NCBI RefSeq assembly: GCF_034263275.1
Contig: NZ_CP139559.1
Span: 4,216,001-4,280,000 of the forward strand
DNA length: 64,000 nucleotides
Direction of reading: 5' to 3'
DNA from: Mucilaginibacter sp. cycad4
GTDB lineage: Bacteria; Bacteroidota; Bacteroidia; Sphingobacteriales; Sphingobacteriaceae
In this document: piece by piece, positions 25,094-33,157 of the stretch
Numbering within the stretch: position 1 is the first letter of the stretch
Layout of the letters: every line of letters starts with the position of its first letter
Translations under genes and position numbers: made by a program
The notes under the pieces: model-generated
Told to the model about the DNA's origin: nothing
The model's input: only the letters and a program-made list of their open reading frames with translations
Databases searched by the model: none

Positions 25094-25133
25094 CAATAAC
25101 TATCCTTTTTGATAGCCTTAAGAAAATCGTGTT

Positions 25134-25523
25134 ATGAAAATAGAATGTATCGGAGACCATGTGAAACTTAATGGCAAAACGTATCCTTGTACGGTGAGCC
25201 TGGCCATGGACCTGATTGGCGGAAAATGGAAAGCGGTGATCCTGTACCACCTGAAAACCGAACCGAAAAGATACAGCGAGCTCCTGAGGGAAATGCAAAC
25301 GGTAACGGAGATGACCCTGAGCTTACAGCTCAAGCAACTGGAAAAAGACGGCCTTATTGTACGAAAGGTATATGGTAAAAAACCACCGGTTAAAGTGGTT
25401 TACAGCCTCACTGATTTCGGCAAAACGCTGGTTCCTGCTTTGGAAGCGATCACGGCCTGGGGCAATCAGATAGCCGAACAAAAAGGCGAGTTTATCAGCA
25501 ATACTTTGGAAAACATTGTGTGA
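25134..25523 (+). CDS. HxlR-family transcriptional regulator
   Basis: A 129-aa winged-helix DNA-binding protein. The HxlR pattern is clear: YPCTVSLAMDLIGGKWKAVI near the N-terminus with a conserved Cys at about 20, LKTEPKRYSELLREMQTVTE, and the wing GLIVRKVYGKKPPVKVVYSLT. The N-terminal cysteine is the redox or electrophile sensor in several family members. It is divergent from the NmrA-like gene and probably controls it. Confidence 0.9.
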   Translation: MKIECIGDHVKLNGKTYPCTVSLAMDLIGGKWKAVILYHLKTEPKRYSELLREMQTVTEMTLSLQLKQLEKDGLIVRKVYGKKPPVKVVYSLTDFGKTLVPALEAITAWGNQIAEQKGEFISNTLENIV

Positions 25524-25638
25524 CTATTAGGTCATATCTTGTCACAGTCATACCTTTCCTGGCAAATAACATTCAAAATACACGCGGCACATGTGCACCA
25601 ACGTTTAAAAATATTATCAAATTAACAACCTAACAAAA

Positions 25639-25665
25639 AAGGCCGGCCATTTTCTGGTCAGCCTT
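25639..25665 (+). terminator. Probable terminator after hxlR
   Basis: An 11-bp stem (AAGGCCGGCCA at 25639-25649 with TGGTCAGCCTT at 25655-25665), with one mismatch and one wobble pair, is followed by TTTT on the plus strand. A run of A precedes it on the other side, so it may act in both directions. A family E half-unit lies 40 bp upstream. The rest of the 340-bp gap to the next gene (25524-25863) shows no gene. Confidence 0.6.
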
Positions 25666-25863
25666 TTCACATAATTACCCCGGTACCGCAAGCAATTTTG
25701 ACACTCAGCACTTTTTCCACAAGGCACAGCTTTGTTTTAGCCTAAATCTTATACAGAAAGGTTTACGATGGATTGTCGCAAATGCCCCCGTTATTTGTCG
25801 CGTAGATAACCTTTGCTTTGCTGTTCATTTTCAGGATCTTTGATCAAACCAAAAAGTAAAACC

Positions 25864-26292
25864 ATGGAAAACCCTTCAGCAAATAACGCCGATATCATCA
25901 CTATAACCGAAACTAAAAAAATACTCGACGTGAAAATGTCTATGCTTAATGGTTCAACCTTTGAGCAAACGATGATGAATAATGCAAGTTTTAAGGATGT
26001 ATGCATCACCGGGCTTAAAATTACCGATGCTAACCTGAGCGATCTTGAAATTGAAGGAGCGCAGCTTGGCGGGGCTTACATCCACAACATAGGTATGCCG
26101 CCCGAAGGCCACCCCGCCTACGACCCTGCCGCCAAACAACGCCCCCTTAAATTTGAAAACTGCGACCTGCAAGGCAGCACGCTAAGCGATTGTAACTTAA
26201 GCGATGTTAGTATCACCAACTGTAACCTGAGCGGTATGAAAATTAACGGCATTGATGTGGTTGAACTGCTAAAGGAATATCAACAGAAATAA
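25864..26292 (+). CDS. Pentapeptide-repeat-like protein
   Basis: A 142-aa protein. After a leading helix it shows repeated A/C-x-L/F units typical of a right-handed pentapeptide beta-helix: DANLSDLEIEGAQLGG near 60-75, and CDLQGSTLSDCNLSDVSITN and CNLSGMKING near 100-130. ATG at 25864 (MENPSANNADI) is favoured over the upstream in-frame start at 25813, whose extra residues look like untranslated leader. The function is unknown. Confidence 0.75.
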   Translation: MENPSANNADIITITETKKILDVKMSMLNGSTFEQTMMNNASFKDVCITGLKITDANLSDLEIEGAQLGGAYIHNIGMPPEGHPAYDPAAKQRPLKFENCDLQGSTLSDCNLSDVSITNCNLSGMKINGIDVVELLKEYQQK

Positions 26293-26305
26293 ACCAAGAG
26301 AAGAT

Positions 26306-26399
26306 CGTCATTGGAGGCACGAAGCAATCCCCGACTTTACAAAGCGAATCTGCATAGCTGCTCTGCTTATTGGGGATTGCTTCGTATCTTACAATAACG
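26306..26399. repeat. Dispersed palindrome, family A copy 2
   Basis: A 94-bp diverged copy. The left arm begins CGTCATTGGAGGCACGAAGC, and the right arm is GGGGATTGCTTCGTATCTTA and ends ACAATAACG. Several arm mismatches make it an older copy than those at 3931 and 47636. It lies between convergent genes. Confidence 0.85.
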
Positions 26400-26456
26400 C
26401 TTTTTTAAAAGTTATCACATATTAGCTTTGGGCTTTCTGCATTCAGCTTTTCGCTT

Positions 26457-28331
26457 TTAATTACTCACCCACACATTATCCTTTTTATTGCTGTCGGGAT
26501 CATAGGTGGTGCCCAATACTAATTTTTTAACTGCTTTTTTGGCGCTGAAATTAACTGTGGCCGTTTTGTTACCGGTTGCCCAAACAGCTATGCTTTTATG
26601 TACCAGTTGGGTAGTGCCATCGGTATAATAAACAGTTAAATTTACCGGGATTGGTTTGCTGCCAACCCTGTTTATAATGGCGCTGTAGTTTTGCCCGGCA
26701 TTGGTCACTTTGCTGATGGCCAGGTCGGTTACGCCATTATCAAAGAACCAGGCTTTCCAAAACCAGTTTAGGTTCATGCCCGAGCCGGTATTCATGCAAT
26801 TAAAGAAATCGTAAGGCATAGGATGTTTGCCGTGCCATTGTGCAATATAGTAATGCAGGGCTTTGGTAAACAGCTCATCGCCCAGCAAATCTTTTACATA
26901 TAAATAGCCCAGGCCCGGTTTGGGATAGCTGTCGGTAAAACCGGCCGGGCCTGTGAGCATTGGTGTAAGTGTCATTACCGGTACATCAACCTCATGACCC
27001 GCGCTCTGTTCAACAGCAGCAACACCATATGGGTCAACTATAGAAGGATCAATCTCCGGGCTAACCAGCCATTCGCCTATGGTTGCCCAGCCCTCGTCCA
27101 TCCAGCCGTATTTGGTTTCGTTAATGCCCATGTAAAACGGGAACATGGTATGGAAGATCTCGTGATCGGTAAGCTCAATGGCATCGGCCTTATCTTCCAG
27201 CGGATTGTCATTCACCATCATCGGGTACTCCATCTGGTCCAACCCGTCAAAAACAGTTTCATGCTGGTATGGATATGGCCATTTCGGGAATTTGTAGCTC
27301 ATCACTTCCACTGTTTTACGGGCGTAATCAACCACTGCATAATAATCTTTGTGCTTTTCGTTAAACACCGCATCAACGCGGGTACGCCTGCCGGTTTTAG
27401 GATCAACTACCAGGCTTGATGCTTTCCATAAATAATGATTGCTGGCAGCAAAAACAAAATCGGTAACGCTGTCGGCCTCAAACTTCCAGGTGTTGGTTGG
27501 GTTGTTTTTGGTGATGTTACCCGCTTTAATATCATCTTCGGTAATAATATCTGTTACTTTATCGCTTGCGCCGGCATCGGCAATACGTTTAACTATGCGG
27601 CTGTCGTAAACCTCGGCGGCGTTTTTCAGATCGCCTGTTGCCCAAACTTTATAGTCGCCGGGTATGGTGATCTCCGCGCTGAAATGACAGAAATCGTTAT
27701 AAAACTCCTGTGCGCCAACGTATGGATAATCGTTCCATCCGTCAATATCATCATAAACTGCCACGCGCGGGAAGAAATAGGCAATGAAGAATGCACCGCT
27801 ATCAATTTGGCCGGTGCGGATATGCGAGCCCTTGTTTAAGGTATAAGCATAGCTGATATCAAAATGTACTTTTTGCTTTGGCGCGATAGGGGGAACCCGC
27901 TGTGTCATGTTTGTGCCGTTGATGCGGCGGGTTTTAGCGCTGTCGGGGGTTTTATTATCGATGCTAAGGATTTTGATCTGCACCCCATCGGTAAGATCAC
28001 TGGCCGAAACCTGCATTTGGCGTACCGAACCTTTTTTATATAAGTTGGGGTAAAGTTTAAACTGTACCCGTTTTAACGTATCGGGGCTGTTGTTAACATA
28101 ATCAATACCAACTGTACCACTTAACAGGCGGGTTTTAGGGTCGAAATTTACTTTGATCTTATAGTCGGCAGTGTTTTGCCAGTAATTTTTGCCGGGTGCC
28201 CCGGTTGTGGTGCGTGTTCCTTTGGTATAGGTTTTTTGCAGGTTTACAGCTATGGGTAAGCTTTGCTGGGCCAATGCTGCGGTACTGCCCAATAATAAAG
28301 CAAAAGGCAATAATTTTTTAATACTGATCAT
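26457..28331 (-). CDS. M1-family zinc metallopeptidase, secreted
   Basis: A 624-aa protein with a signal peptide (LLPFALLLGSTAALAQ). The zinc site is complete: HEIFH at about 390-394 with the third ligand Glu413 in WMDEGWATIGEW, the M1 HExxH-x18-E spacing. The exopeptidase motif region reads FDGLDQMEYPMM, a variant of GAMEN. The C-terminal part after about 530 is a beta-rich domain. It is likely a periplasmic or surface aminopeptidase. Confidence 0.9.
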   Translation of the reverse strand: MISIKKLLPFALLLGSTAALAQQSLPIAVNLQKTYTKGTRTTTGAPGKNYWQNTADYKIKVNFDPKTRLLSGTVGIDYVNNSPDTLKRVQFKLYPNLYKKGSVRQMQVSASDLTDGVQIKILSIDNKTPDSAKTRRINGTNMTQRVPPIAPKQKVHFDISYAYTLNKGSHIRTGQIDSGAFFIAYFFPRVAVYDDIDGWNDYPYVGAQEFYNDFCHFSAEITIPGDYKVWATGDLKNAAEVYDSRIVKRIADAGASDKVTDIITEDDIKAGNITKNNPTNTWKFEADSVTDFVFAASNHYLWKASSLVVDPKTGRRTRVDAVFNEKHKDYYAVVDYARKTVEVMSYKFPKWPYPYQHETVFDGLDQMEYPMMVNDNPLEDKADAIELTDHEIFHTMFPFYMGINETKYGWMDEGWATIGEWLVSPEIDPSIVDPYGVAAVEQSAGHEVDVPVMTLTPMLTGPAGFTDSYPKPGLGYLYVKDLLGDELFTKALHYYIAQWHGKHPMPYDFFNCMNTGSGMNLNWFWKAWFFDNGVTDLAISKVTNAGQNYSAIINRVGSKPIPVNLTVYYTDGTTQLVHKSIAVWATGNKTATVNFSAKKAVKKLVLGTTYDPDSNKKDNVWVSN

Positions 28332-28474
28332 TTATGCGGATATATATGAGTTATATTTGAGGTAAATATAATAAACCGTCGCAGAACCCGGTAAGCGATA
28401 ATTTTGTATCGCCGGTATGGTTACAGGGCAAGCCAGCACGGTTTTGAGTAGTTTACCATTTTTAAATAGTATCC

Positions 28475-28711
28475 ATGACTGCCGAAAAAATGATCATTGT
28501 AACCGGTAAGCAATACCTTGAGCTAAAACAAAGTTTAGAAAGCGGCGAGGGGCTTACCTATAATATAGGTACTGATAAACATCCCGAAATGGTTAAGATC
28601 ACCAACATTTATATGGACACTGATCCTGACTTTACCCGCAACCCGCGCCAGTTTGCCCGAATGCATGAAGACCTGAACGTGCAGGTGAAACTGGAGTATA
28701 TAGCCGAGTAA
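28475..28711 (+). CDS. Small conserved-looking hypothetical protein
   Basis: A 78-aa soluble protein with no family I recognise. Its composition is normal for a gene (MIIVTGKQYLELKQSLESGE, then IYMDTDPDFTRNP). The start could be Met6 (MIIVTGK). It is divergent from the M1 peptidase. Confidence 0.55.
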   Translation: MTAEKMIIVTGKQYLELKQSLESGEGLTYNIGTDKHPEMVKITNIYMDTDPDFTRNPRQFARMHEDLNVQVKLEYIAE

Positions 28712-29081
28712 TTTTCATGGCTATCCGAAAGAATAAGAAAGTGGGATTCCCTTCTTTGCAGGTAACCACCAGGGCTCCTGAAAAAAATGTGATAACATAT
28801 AAAATATATTTCAGCAATTGTGTGCGTAGGGCCGCGTTAGGGAAGTTTGGCCGGGTTTCCGGTTGGTTTATAAAGGGACATGCCTTAAATTTGGATAAGG
28901 CTTTACAGGAAGTAACAGTGCTACAAATTAGTGTTAATTACCTGATAGGGAATCTTGTTCCAGTTGCTTATTGAAAGGTTTATTGGTGATGCCGTTCTAT
29001 AGAGCGGTATTCCCGTGCAGGATGCTATCGAATTTTATAAGCAGCAGGCCTTAAAGCTTATTTAATTTAACCATTAGGCTT
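28712..29081 (+). other. Uncertain region before the IS110 gene, possible gene remnant
   Basis: An 85-codon frame (28717-28974) has no recognisable features. Just after it, 28993-29064 can be read as GDAVL, a stop, then SGIPVQDAIEFYKQQALKLI and a stop. This looks like the tail of a real protein interrupted by a nonsense codon. This could be decayed coding sequence or part of the left end of the IS110 element. I cannot define its limits. Confidence 0.25.
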
Positions 29082-30389
29082 ATGTCAAAAACACTTGAGA
29101 TCGTCCATCCCAATGCGGCAGGGATAGATATTGGCAGCAGAAATTTCTTTGTAGATGCAGGCGAAGATCAGATCCGTATCTTCCCCACTTTTACGGCAGA
29201 CTGTAACGCGATCCGTGATTACTTGCTTTCTTTAGGTATCAATACAGTAGCGATGGAATCCACGGGTGTTTACTGGATAACACTATACACAGTTTTGGAG
29301 GAAGCGGGTGTAGAAGTTTACCTTGTAAATGGGCGTGATGTAAAAAATGTCCCAGGTCGAAAAAGCGATGTGAAAGACTGTCAGTGGCTTCGTCAATTGC
29401 ATGGCTATGGCCTTTTACGGAAAAGTTTTATACCGGAAATTGAAATGCGTAAAGTTAGAAGTTACCTCCGTTTGCGGCAAGATCATATCCGTGCCGCCGC
29501 CACACAGGTTCACTTGATGCAGAAAGCTCTAACCCAAATGAATATCCGTTTTACAGAAGTGATTAACGATATCAGCGGAGCGAGCGGAATACGCATGATA
29601 ACAGCCATACTTGGAGGCGAAAGAGATGCCATTACGCTGGCAGAATTATGTCATGAGCGGATACTGGAAAAGAAAAGAGATCTGGTGATTAAATCACTGG
29701 AGGGGCATTATAGCGAGGAGCATCTGTTCGCCTTGCGTCAGGCTTATGGCACCTGTTGCTATTACAATAGTTTAATAAAAGAATGCGATGCAGAGATAGA
29801 GCGTCAGTTAAAAGATATGTCAAAAGATAAAGACGATATTGAAACAGCTGTAAAACGCAAACCGATTCGTTACCATAAACCTGAAATAGATAACCTGCAT
29901 AAGCCTTTGCTGAAATTGACAGGAGGCAAAGACCCGATAGGCATAGCAGGAATAACCGATTACAGTTTTCTCCAGATCGTAAGCGAGGTGGGAACAGATA
30001 TGAGTCCCTGGCCAACAGAAAAGCACTTTAGTGGCTGGTTGAAACTGGCACCGATGAAATCGAGTTCGGGAAAGATGCATAAACGGGTACGGATGAAGCG
30101 TCAAAATAATGCAGGGCTGATATTCAGAAATCTGGCCCAGGGTCTATTGAACAGCAAACACCTCGCTCTTGGGGCATTTGGTCGGAGAATACGTGCAAGG
30201 CGGGGAAGTCCTATCGCCATAAAGGCAATAGCGCGAAAGATAGCGTGCTATTATTATAGGGTAATGACTAATGGCAGTGAGTTTGTAGAAAAAGGAATAG
30301 AGGCCTATCAAAACCATTTAAAAGAACAGAAAAGGAAGCAACTTGAAAAATTGGCACTACAGTTTAATATGCAATTAGTCCCTGCATAA
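29082..30389 (+). CDS. IS110-family transposase (DEDD recombinase)
   Basis: A 435-aa protein. The RuvC-like DEDD domain has Asp16 (AGIDIG), Glu59 (AMESTGVYW), and Asp96 and Asp99 (GRKSDVKDCQWL), with the family's spacing. The C-terminal transposase domain shows SEVGTDMSPWPTEKHFSGWL, KLAPMKSSSGKMHKRVRMKR and the end region with RARRGSPIAIKAIARKIACY. It is longer than many family members (about 340-400 aa), with an insertion around 200-270. IS110 elements are guided by an RNA made from their own ends. Confidence 0.93.
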   Translation: MSKTLEIVHPNAAGIDIGSRNFFVDAGEDQIRIFPTFTADCNAIRDYLLSLGINTVAMESTGVYWITLYTVLEEAGVEVYLVNGRDVKNVPGRKSDVKDCQWLRQLHGYGLLRKSFIPEIEMRKVRSYLRLRQDHIRAAATQVHLMQKALTQMNIRFTEVINDISGASGIRMITAILGGERDAITLAELCHERILEKKRDLVIKSLEGHYSEEHLFALRQAYGTCCYYNSLIKECDAEIERQLKDMSKDKDDIETAVKRKPIRYHKPEIDNLHKPLLKLTGGKDPIGIAGITDYSFLQIVSEVGTDMSPWPTEKHFSGWLKLAPMKSSSGKMHKRVRMKRQNNAGLIFRNLAQGLLNSKHLALGAFGRRIRARRGSPIAIKAIARKIACYYYRVMTNGSEFVEKGIEAYQNHLKEQKRKQLEKLALQFNMQLVPA

Positions 30390-30391
30390 AA

Positions 30392-30500
30392 AAGTGTGTC
30401 CTCAGGATTGCAGTGTAAAGCCCACAGCGCGGGTTGGGATTGCGGGCCGGAAAGGCGAGGACTTGTAACGGAAAGCCCGGCCCGTTAGCTAACGGGAACG
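30392..30500 (+). ncRNA. Candidate IS110 guide (bridge) RNA region
   Basis: The 3' flank of the transposase gene is GC-rich and foldable, unlike the AT-rich DNA after it. GTCCTC (30398-30403) pairs with GAGGAC (30457-30462). GCCC (30420-30423) pairs with GGGC (30444-30447). GGGCCGG (30444-30450) can instead pair with CCGGCCC (30477-30483). CCCGTTAGCTAACGGG (30481-30496) is a perfect hairpin. IS1111-type members of the family carry their structured RNA downstream of the gene, and this would fit. The guide loops cannot be identified without the element's exact ends. Confidence 0.45.
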
Positions 30501-30572
30501 CCCATGTTATAAAATCGATCAAAAAATACATTTAATGATCAATAACTTACAATTACGCCATTAAAAGCTACC

Positions 30573-30785
30573 GTGTGTGCATATCTTTTAATTGTGTCAT
30601 TAATTGAAAAAACATCATTTCCGAACGAACCTAAAGGGATATTCGCATGCCGGAGGTGAGGAAAAACCTTCGCCATGCTTTTACAGGTATAGTGCAGAGC
30701 CTGATGCAGATGATTGCTCTTTCGCTCGGCCAACTCAAACCGCCCTGCTCAATCGAAATGACATTTTTTATAAAAAGATATCTAT
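30573..30785. repeat. MITE-like element, family D copy 2
   Basis: A second copy of the element at 19336-19556. ACATCATTTCCGAACGAACC (30611 on) corresponds to GTCATTTCGACGAACC. GGAGGTGAGGAAAAACCTTC, AGAGCCTGATGCAGATGATT and the right end CTGCTCAATCGAAATGACAT are shared with copy 1. It ends about 10 bp before the Nudix gene, so it may supply promoter sequence to it. Confidence 0.75.
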
Positions 30786-30794
30786 TTTTAGGCC

Positions 30795-31355
30795 ATGCAT
30801 CACCCTGAAGATAATCCCTGGAAAATAACATCCCAAAAAAATATCTACGATAACCCCTGGATCAACCTCACCGAGTACCAGGTCATTAATCCCTCCGGTA
30901 ACCCGGGGATTTATGGCAAGATCCACTTTAAAAACATGGCCATCGGTGTTTTACCCTTAGATGATGAGCTGAATACTTACCTTGTAGGGCAATACCGTTT
31001 TCCGTTAAATCAGTACAGTTGGGAAATGCCGGAAGGCGGCGGCCCCGAGGGAACAGACCCGCTTGAATCGGCCAAACGCGAACTACTGGAAGAAACCGGG
31101 TTAAAAGCTTCACGGTGGACAGAGATCCAGCGCCTGCACCTCAGTAATTCGGTAAGCGATGAGCTGAGCATATTGTACCTGGCCCGCGGCCTTGAACAGT
31201 TTGAAGCCGAGCCTGAAGAAACCGAACAGCTGATTGTCAAAAAAGTGCCTTTTGCCGAAATGTACCGCATGGTTTGTAATGGTGAAATCACCGATGCCAT
31301 GACTGTTACCGCAGTGCTTAAAGTACAGTTGTTACTAACAGAAAACCGTTTGTAA
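30795..31355 (+). CDS. Nudix hydrolase (ADP-ribose pyrophosphatase-like)
   Basis: A 186-aa enzyme. The Nudix box lies at 81-103 and keeps the metal-binding REL-x-EE-x-G-L part (Arg95, Glu96, Glu99, Glu100, Gly102). The first box glutamate is threonine (Thr87). The upstream VGQYRFPLNQYSWEMPEGG is typical of ADP-ribose or sugar-nucleotide pyrophosphatases. It is followed at 40 bp by plsC-like in the same direction. Confidence 0.88.
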   Translation: MHHPEDNPWKITSQKNIYDNPWINLTEYQVINPSGNPGIYGKIHFKNMAIGVLPLDDELNTYLVGQYRFPLNQYSWEMPEGGGPEGTDPLESAKRELLEETGLKASRWTEIQRLHLSNSVSDELSILYLARGLEQFEAEPEETEQLIVKKVPFAEMYRMVCNGEITDAMTVTAVLKVQLLLTENRL

Positions 31356-31394
31356 ATTACCGCTTTGCCGAAAAAAATATAACTTCGCCTACTG

Positions 31395-32126
31395 ATGAAA
31401 AAGTTATTAGGATATATCCTGTCGCCTATTGCCATAATTGCATTTTTTTTAGCCCTGGTTATTTTTCAGCCCATCCAATGGATCTGTTTTCGTTTTTTTG
31501 GCTATGCCGCACACAAACGTTCGGTTGATATGCTGAACTTATGCCTGTTCCGCACTTTTTATATCCTTGGCGACACGGTGACTTTCATCAATAAGCAGAA
31601 TTTGCCTGTGGGCAGGCCGATTATATTTGTGGCCAATCATCAAAGCCTGCTCGATATCCCCCCGCTTATTTATTACCTGCGTAAGTATCATGCCAAGTTT
31701 GTTTCTAAAATAGAGCTTACCAAAGGCATCCCCTCTATTAGTTATAACCTGAAACACGGCGGCGGTGCTAATATCGACAGGAAAGACTCCCGCCAGTCCA
31801 TGACCGAAATGATAAGTTTGGGTGAACGTATGAAAGCCAATAACTGGTCGGCAGTGATTTTCCCGGAAGGCACGCGCTCCAAAGACGGCGTGGTACGATC
31901 TTTTCAGCCGGGAGGCGTTGCTATGCTTTTAAAAAAATGCCCCGATGCCCTGCTGGTGCCTATCGCCATAAAAAACACCTGGAAAGTTGTACGATATGGC
32001 TTTTATCCGCTTGATACTTTTATATCCATGAGCTGGACCGTGCTTGAACCCATTGAACCCGGCAAAACCCCGATTGGCGACCTTGTACTGGAAGCCGAGA
32101 ACAGGATTAAGGCTGCGCTGTCCTAA
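31395..32126 (+). CDS. plsC: 1-acyl-sn-glycerol-3-phosphate acyltransferase
   Basis: A 243-aa membrane-associated enzyme that adds the second acyl chain to make phosphatidic acid. An N-terminal hydrophobic helix is present. The catalytic HX4D motif is NHQSLLD (His82, Asp87), and the glycerol-phosphate-binding motif is FPEGTRSKDG (156-165). Phospholipid synthesis is the expected pathway. The gene symbol is based on family, and other lysophospholipid substrates are possible. Confidence 0.88.
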   Translation: MKKLLGYILSPIAIIAFFLALVIFQPIQWICFRFFGYAAHKRSVDMLNLCLFRTFYILGDTVTFINKQNLPVGRPIIFVANHQSLLDIPPLIYYLRKYHAKFVSKIELTKGIPSISYNLKHGGGANIDRKDSRQSMTEMISLGERMKANNWSAVIFPEGTRSKDGVVRSFQPGGVAMLLKKCPDALLVPIAIKNTWKVVRYGFYPLDTFISMSWTVLEPIEPGKTPIGDLVLEAENRIKAALS

Positions 32127-32222
32127 TTTCGGATTTCGGAGTTTTGATTTCGGATTTTTTTATTTGTCATTTCATTCCCTCTCGTGAATGCCGCTGTTGG
32201 TGTTGTCACCAACAGCCCTCTC

Positions 32223-32439
32223 CTGGTCGAAGTTTAGCGGCAGCGTAACTTCGTCCTAAAATGAGTTAAGCTTTCAGCTTAACTGTATTCTCATTTCGAA
32301 GATTATATTAGTTCCCGTCCCATCAGGGTCCTCTGCGAGAGACCCTGATGTCTACGCCAGTTTTTTACTTTTCTGTCCCGCAAGCAGAATGCTTGTCCTG
32401 TTTTGGGACGAAGTTACGCTGCCGCTAAACTTCGACCAG
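32223..32439. repeat. Long perfect inverted repeat, family F copy 1
   Basis: Two perfect 34-bp arms (32223-32256 and 32406-32439, beginning CTGGTCGAAGTTTAGCGGCA) enclose about 150 bp. Inside is a smaller hairpin, AGTTAAGCTTTCAGCTTAACT (about 32264-32284). Further out, TTTCGGATTTCGGA near 32130 is matched, inverted, by TCCGATATCCGAAA near 32476, so nested repeats fill most of the 498-bp gap (32127-32624). No gene is visible. Confidence 0.85.
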
Positions 32440-32624
32440 TGAAAGAATCCTTCCTGTCCAAATCCAAAATCCCAAATCCGATATCCGAAATGCAATTAAT
32501 CTGTTAATAATCAGTTAAATGTTAACAAATAAATCACATGTTATTTACGTTAATATGAAACGTTATCGCTTATTTTTATAGACCCATAAAAGAGGTCGCC
32601 TAAAATTTACCTAAAATAATTTTT

Positions 32625-33098
32625 ATGACCTGGAGAAAATTCAGCGGCGAAGTAATCCAATCGCCCATTATGGAAGAGGTTGAAAAGGCAATTGAACGCG
32701 AAGCCCTCCTCGGTAACAAGCTCAAAGTATGTATCGGCACCGACTCACAAGTTAAAGGATCCGTAACGGATTTTGCAACGGTGATCGTGTTTCTGCGCGA
32801 AAAACGCGGCGCTTTTATGTTCATACACCAGGAGCGTACTTCGCAAAAAATGAGCATCAAAGAAAGGATGCTGAGCGAAGTGCAGAAATCTATCGACATT
32901 GCTTACAAGCTTTGCGATTTGCTCGACCTATATGATGTGGAGCTTGAAGTACATGCCGACATTAACACCAACCCTATGTTTAAAAGTAACGCGGCCCTGC
33001 ATGAGGCTATGGGTTACATCCTGAGCATGGGCTTTGTGTTTAAGGCCAAGCCCGAGGCTTTTGCAAGTTCATACTGCGCCAACAAAATAGTGCAGTAA
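32625..33098 (+). CDS. YkuK-like (DUF458) RNase H-fold protein
   Basis: A 157-aa protein whose core KVCIGTDSQVKGSVTDFATV and a second acidic region ELEVHADINTN match the DUF458/YkuK family, thought to be an RNase H-like nuclease. The conserved Asp in GTDSQ and Asp in HADIN fit the metal site of that fold. The substrate is unknown. Confidence 0.8.
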   Translation: MTWRKFSGEVIQSPIMEEVEKAIEREALLGNKLKVCIGTDSQVKGSVTDFATVIVFLREKRGAFMFIHQERTSQKMSIKERMLSEVQKSIDIAYKLCDLLDLYDVELEVHADINTNPMFKSNAALHEAMGYILSMGFVFKAKPEAFASSYCANKIVQ

Positions 33099-33100
33099 AT

Positions 33101-33132
33101 TTGCCGAAACCCAAAGCGTGTATCTATATTTG
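33101..33132 (+). promoter_or_regulatory. Promoter of the rhodanese gene
   Basis: TTG at 33101-33103, a 21-bp spacer and TATATTTG at 33125-33132 match the Bacteroidota -33/-7 pattern. The start point would be near 33139, about 20 bp before the gene. It begins 3 bases after the upstream stop. Confidence 0.55.
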
Positions 33133-33157
33133 ATATTAAAATATATCAGATATACCT

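Noticed and set aside
28717..28974. 85-codon frame before the IS110 gene
   Set aside because: There is no recognisable motif and the composition is unlike neighbouring genes; it is kept only as an uncertain region.
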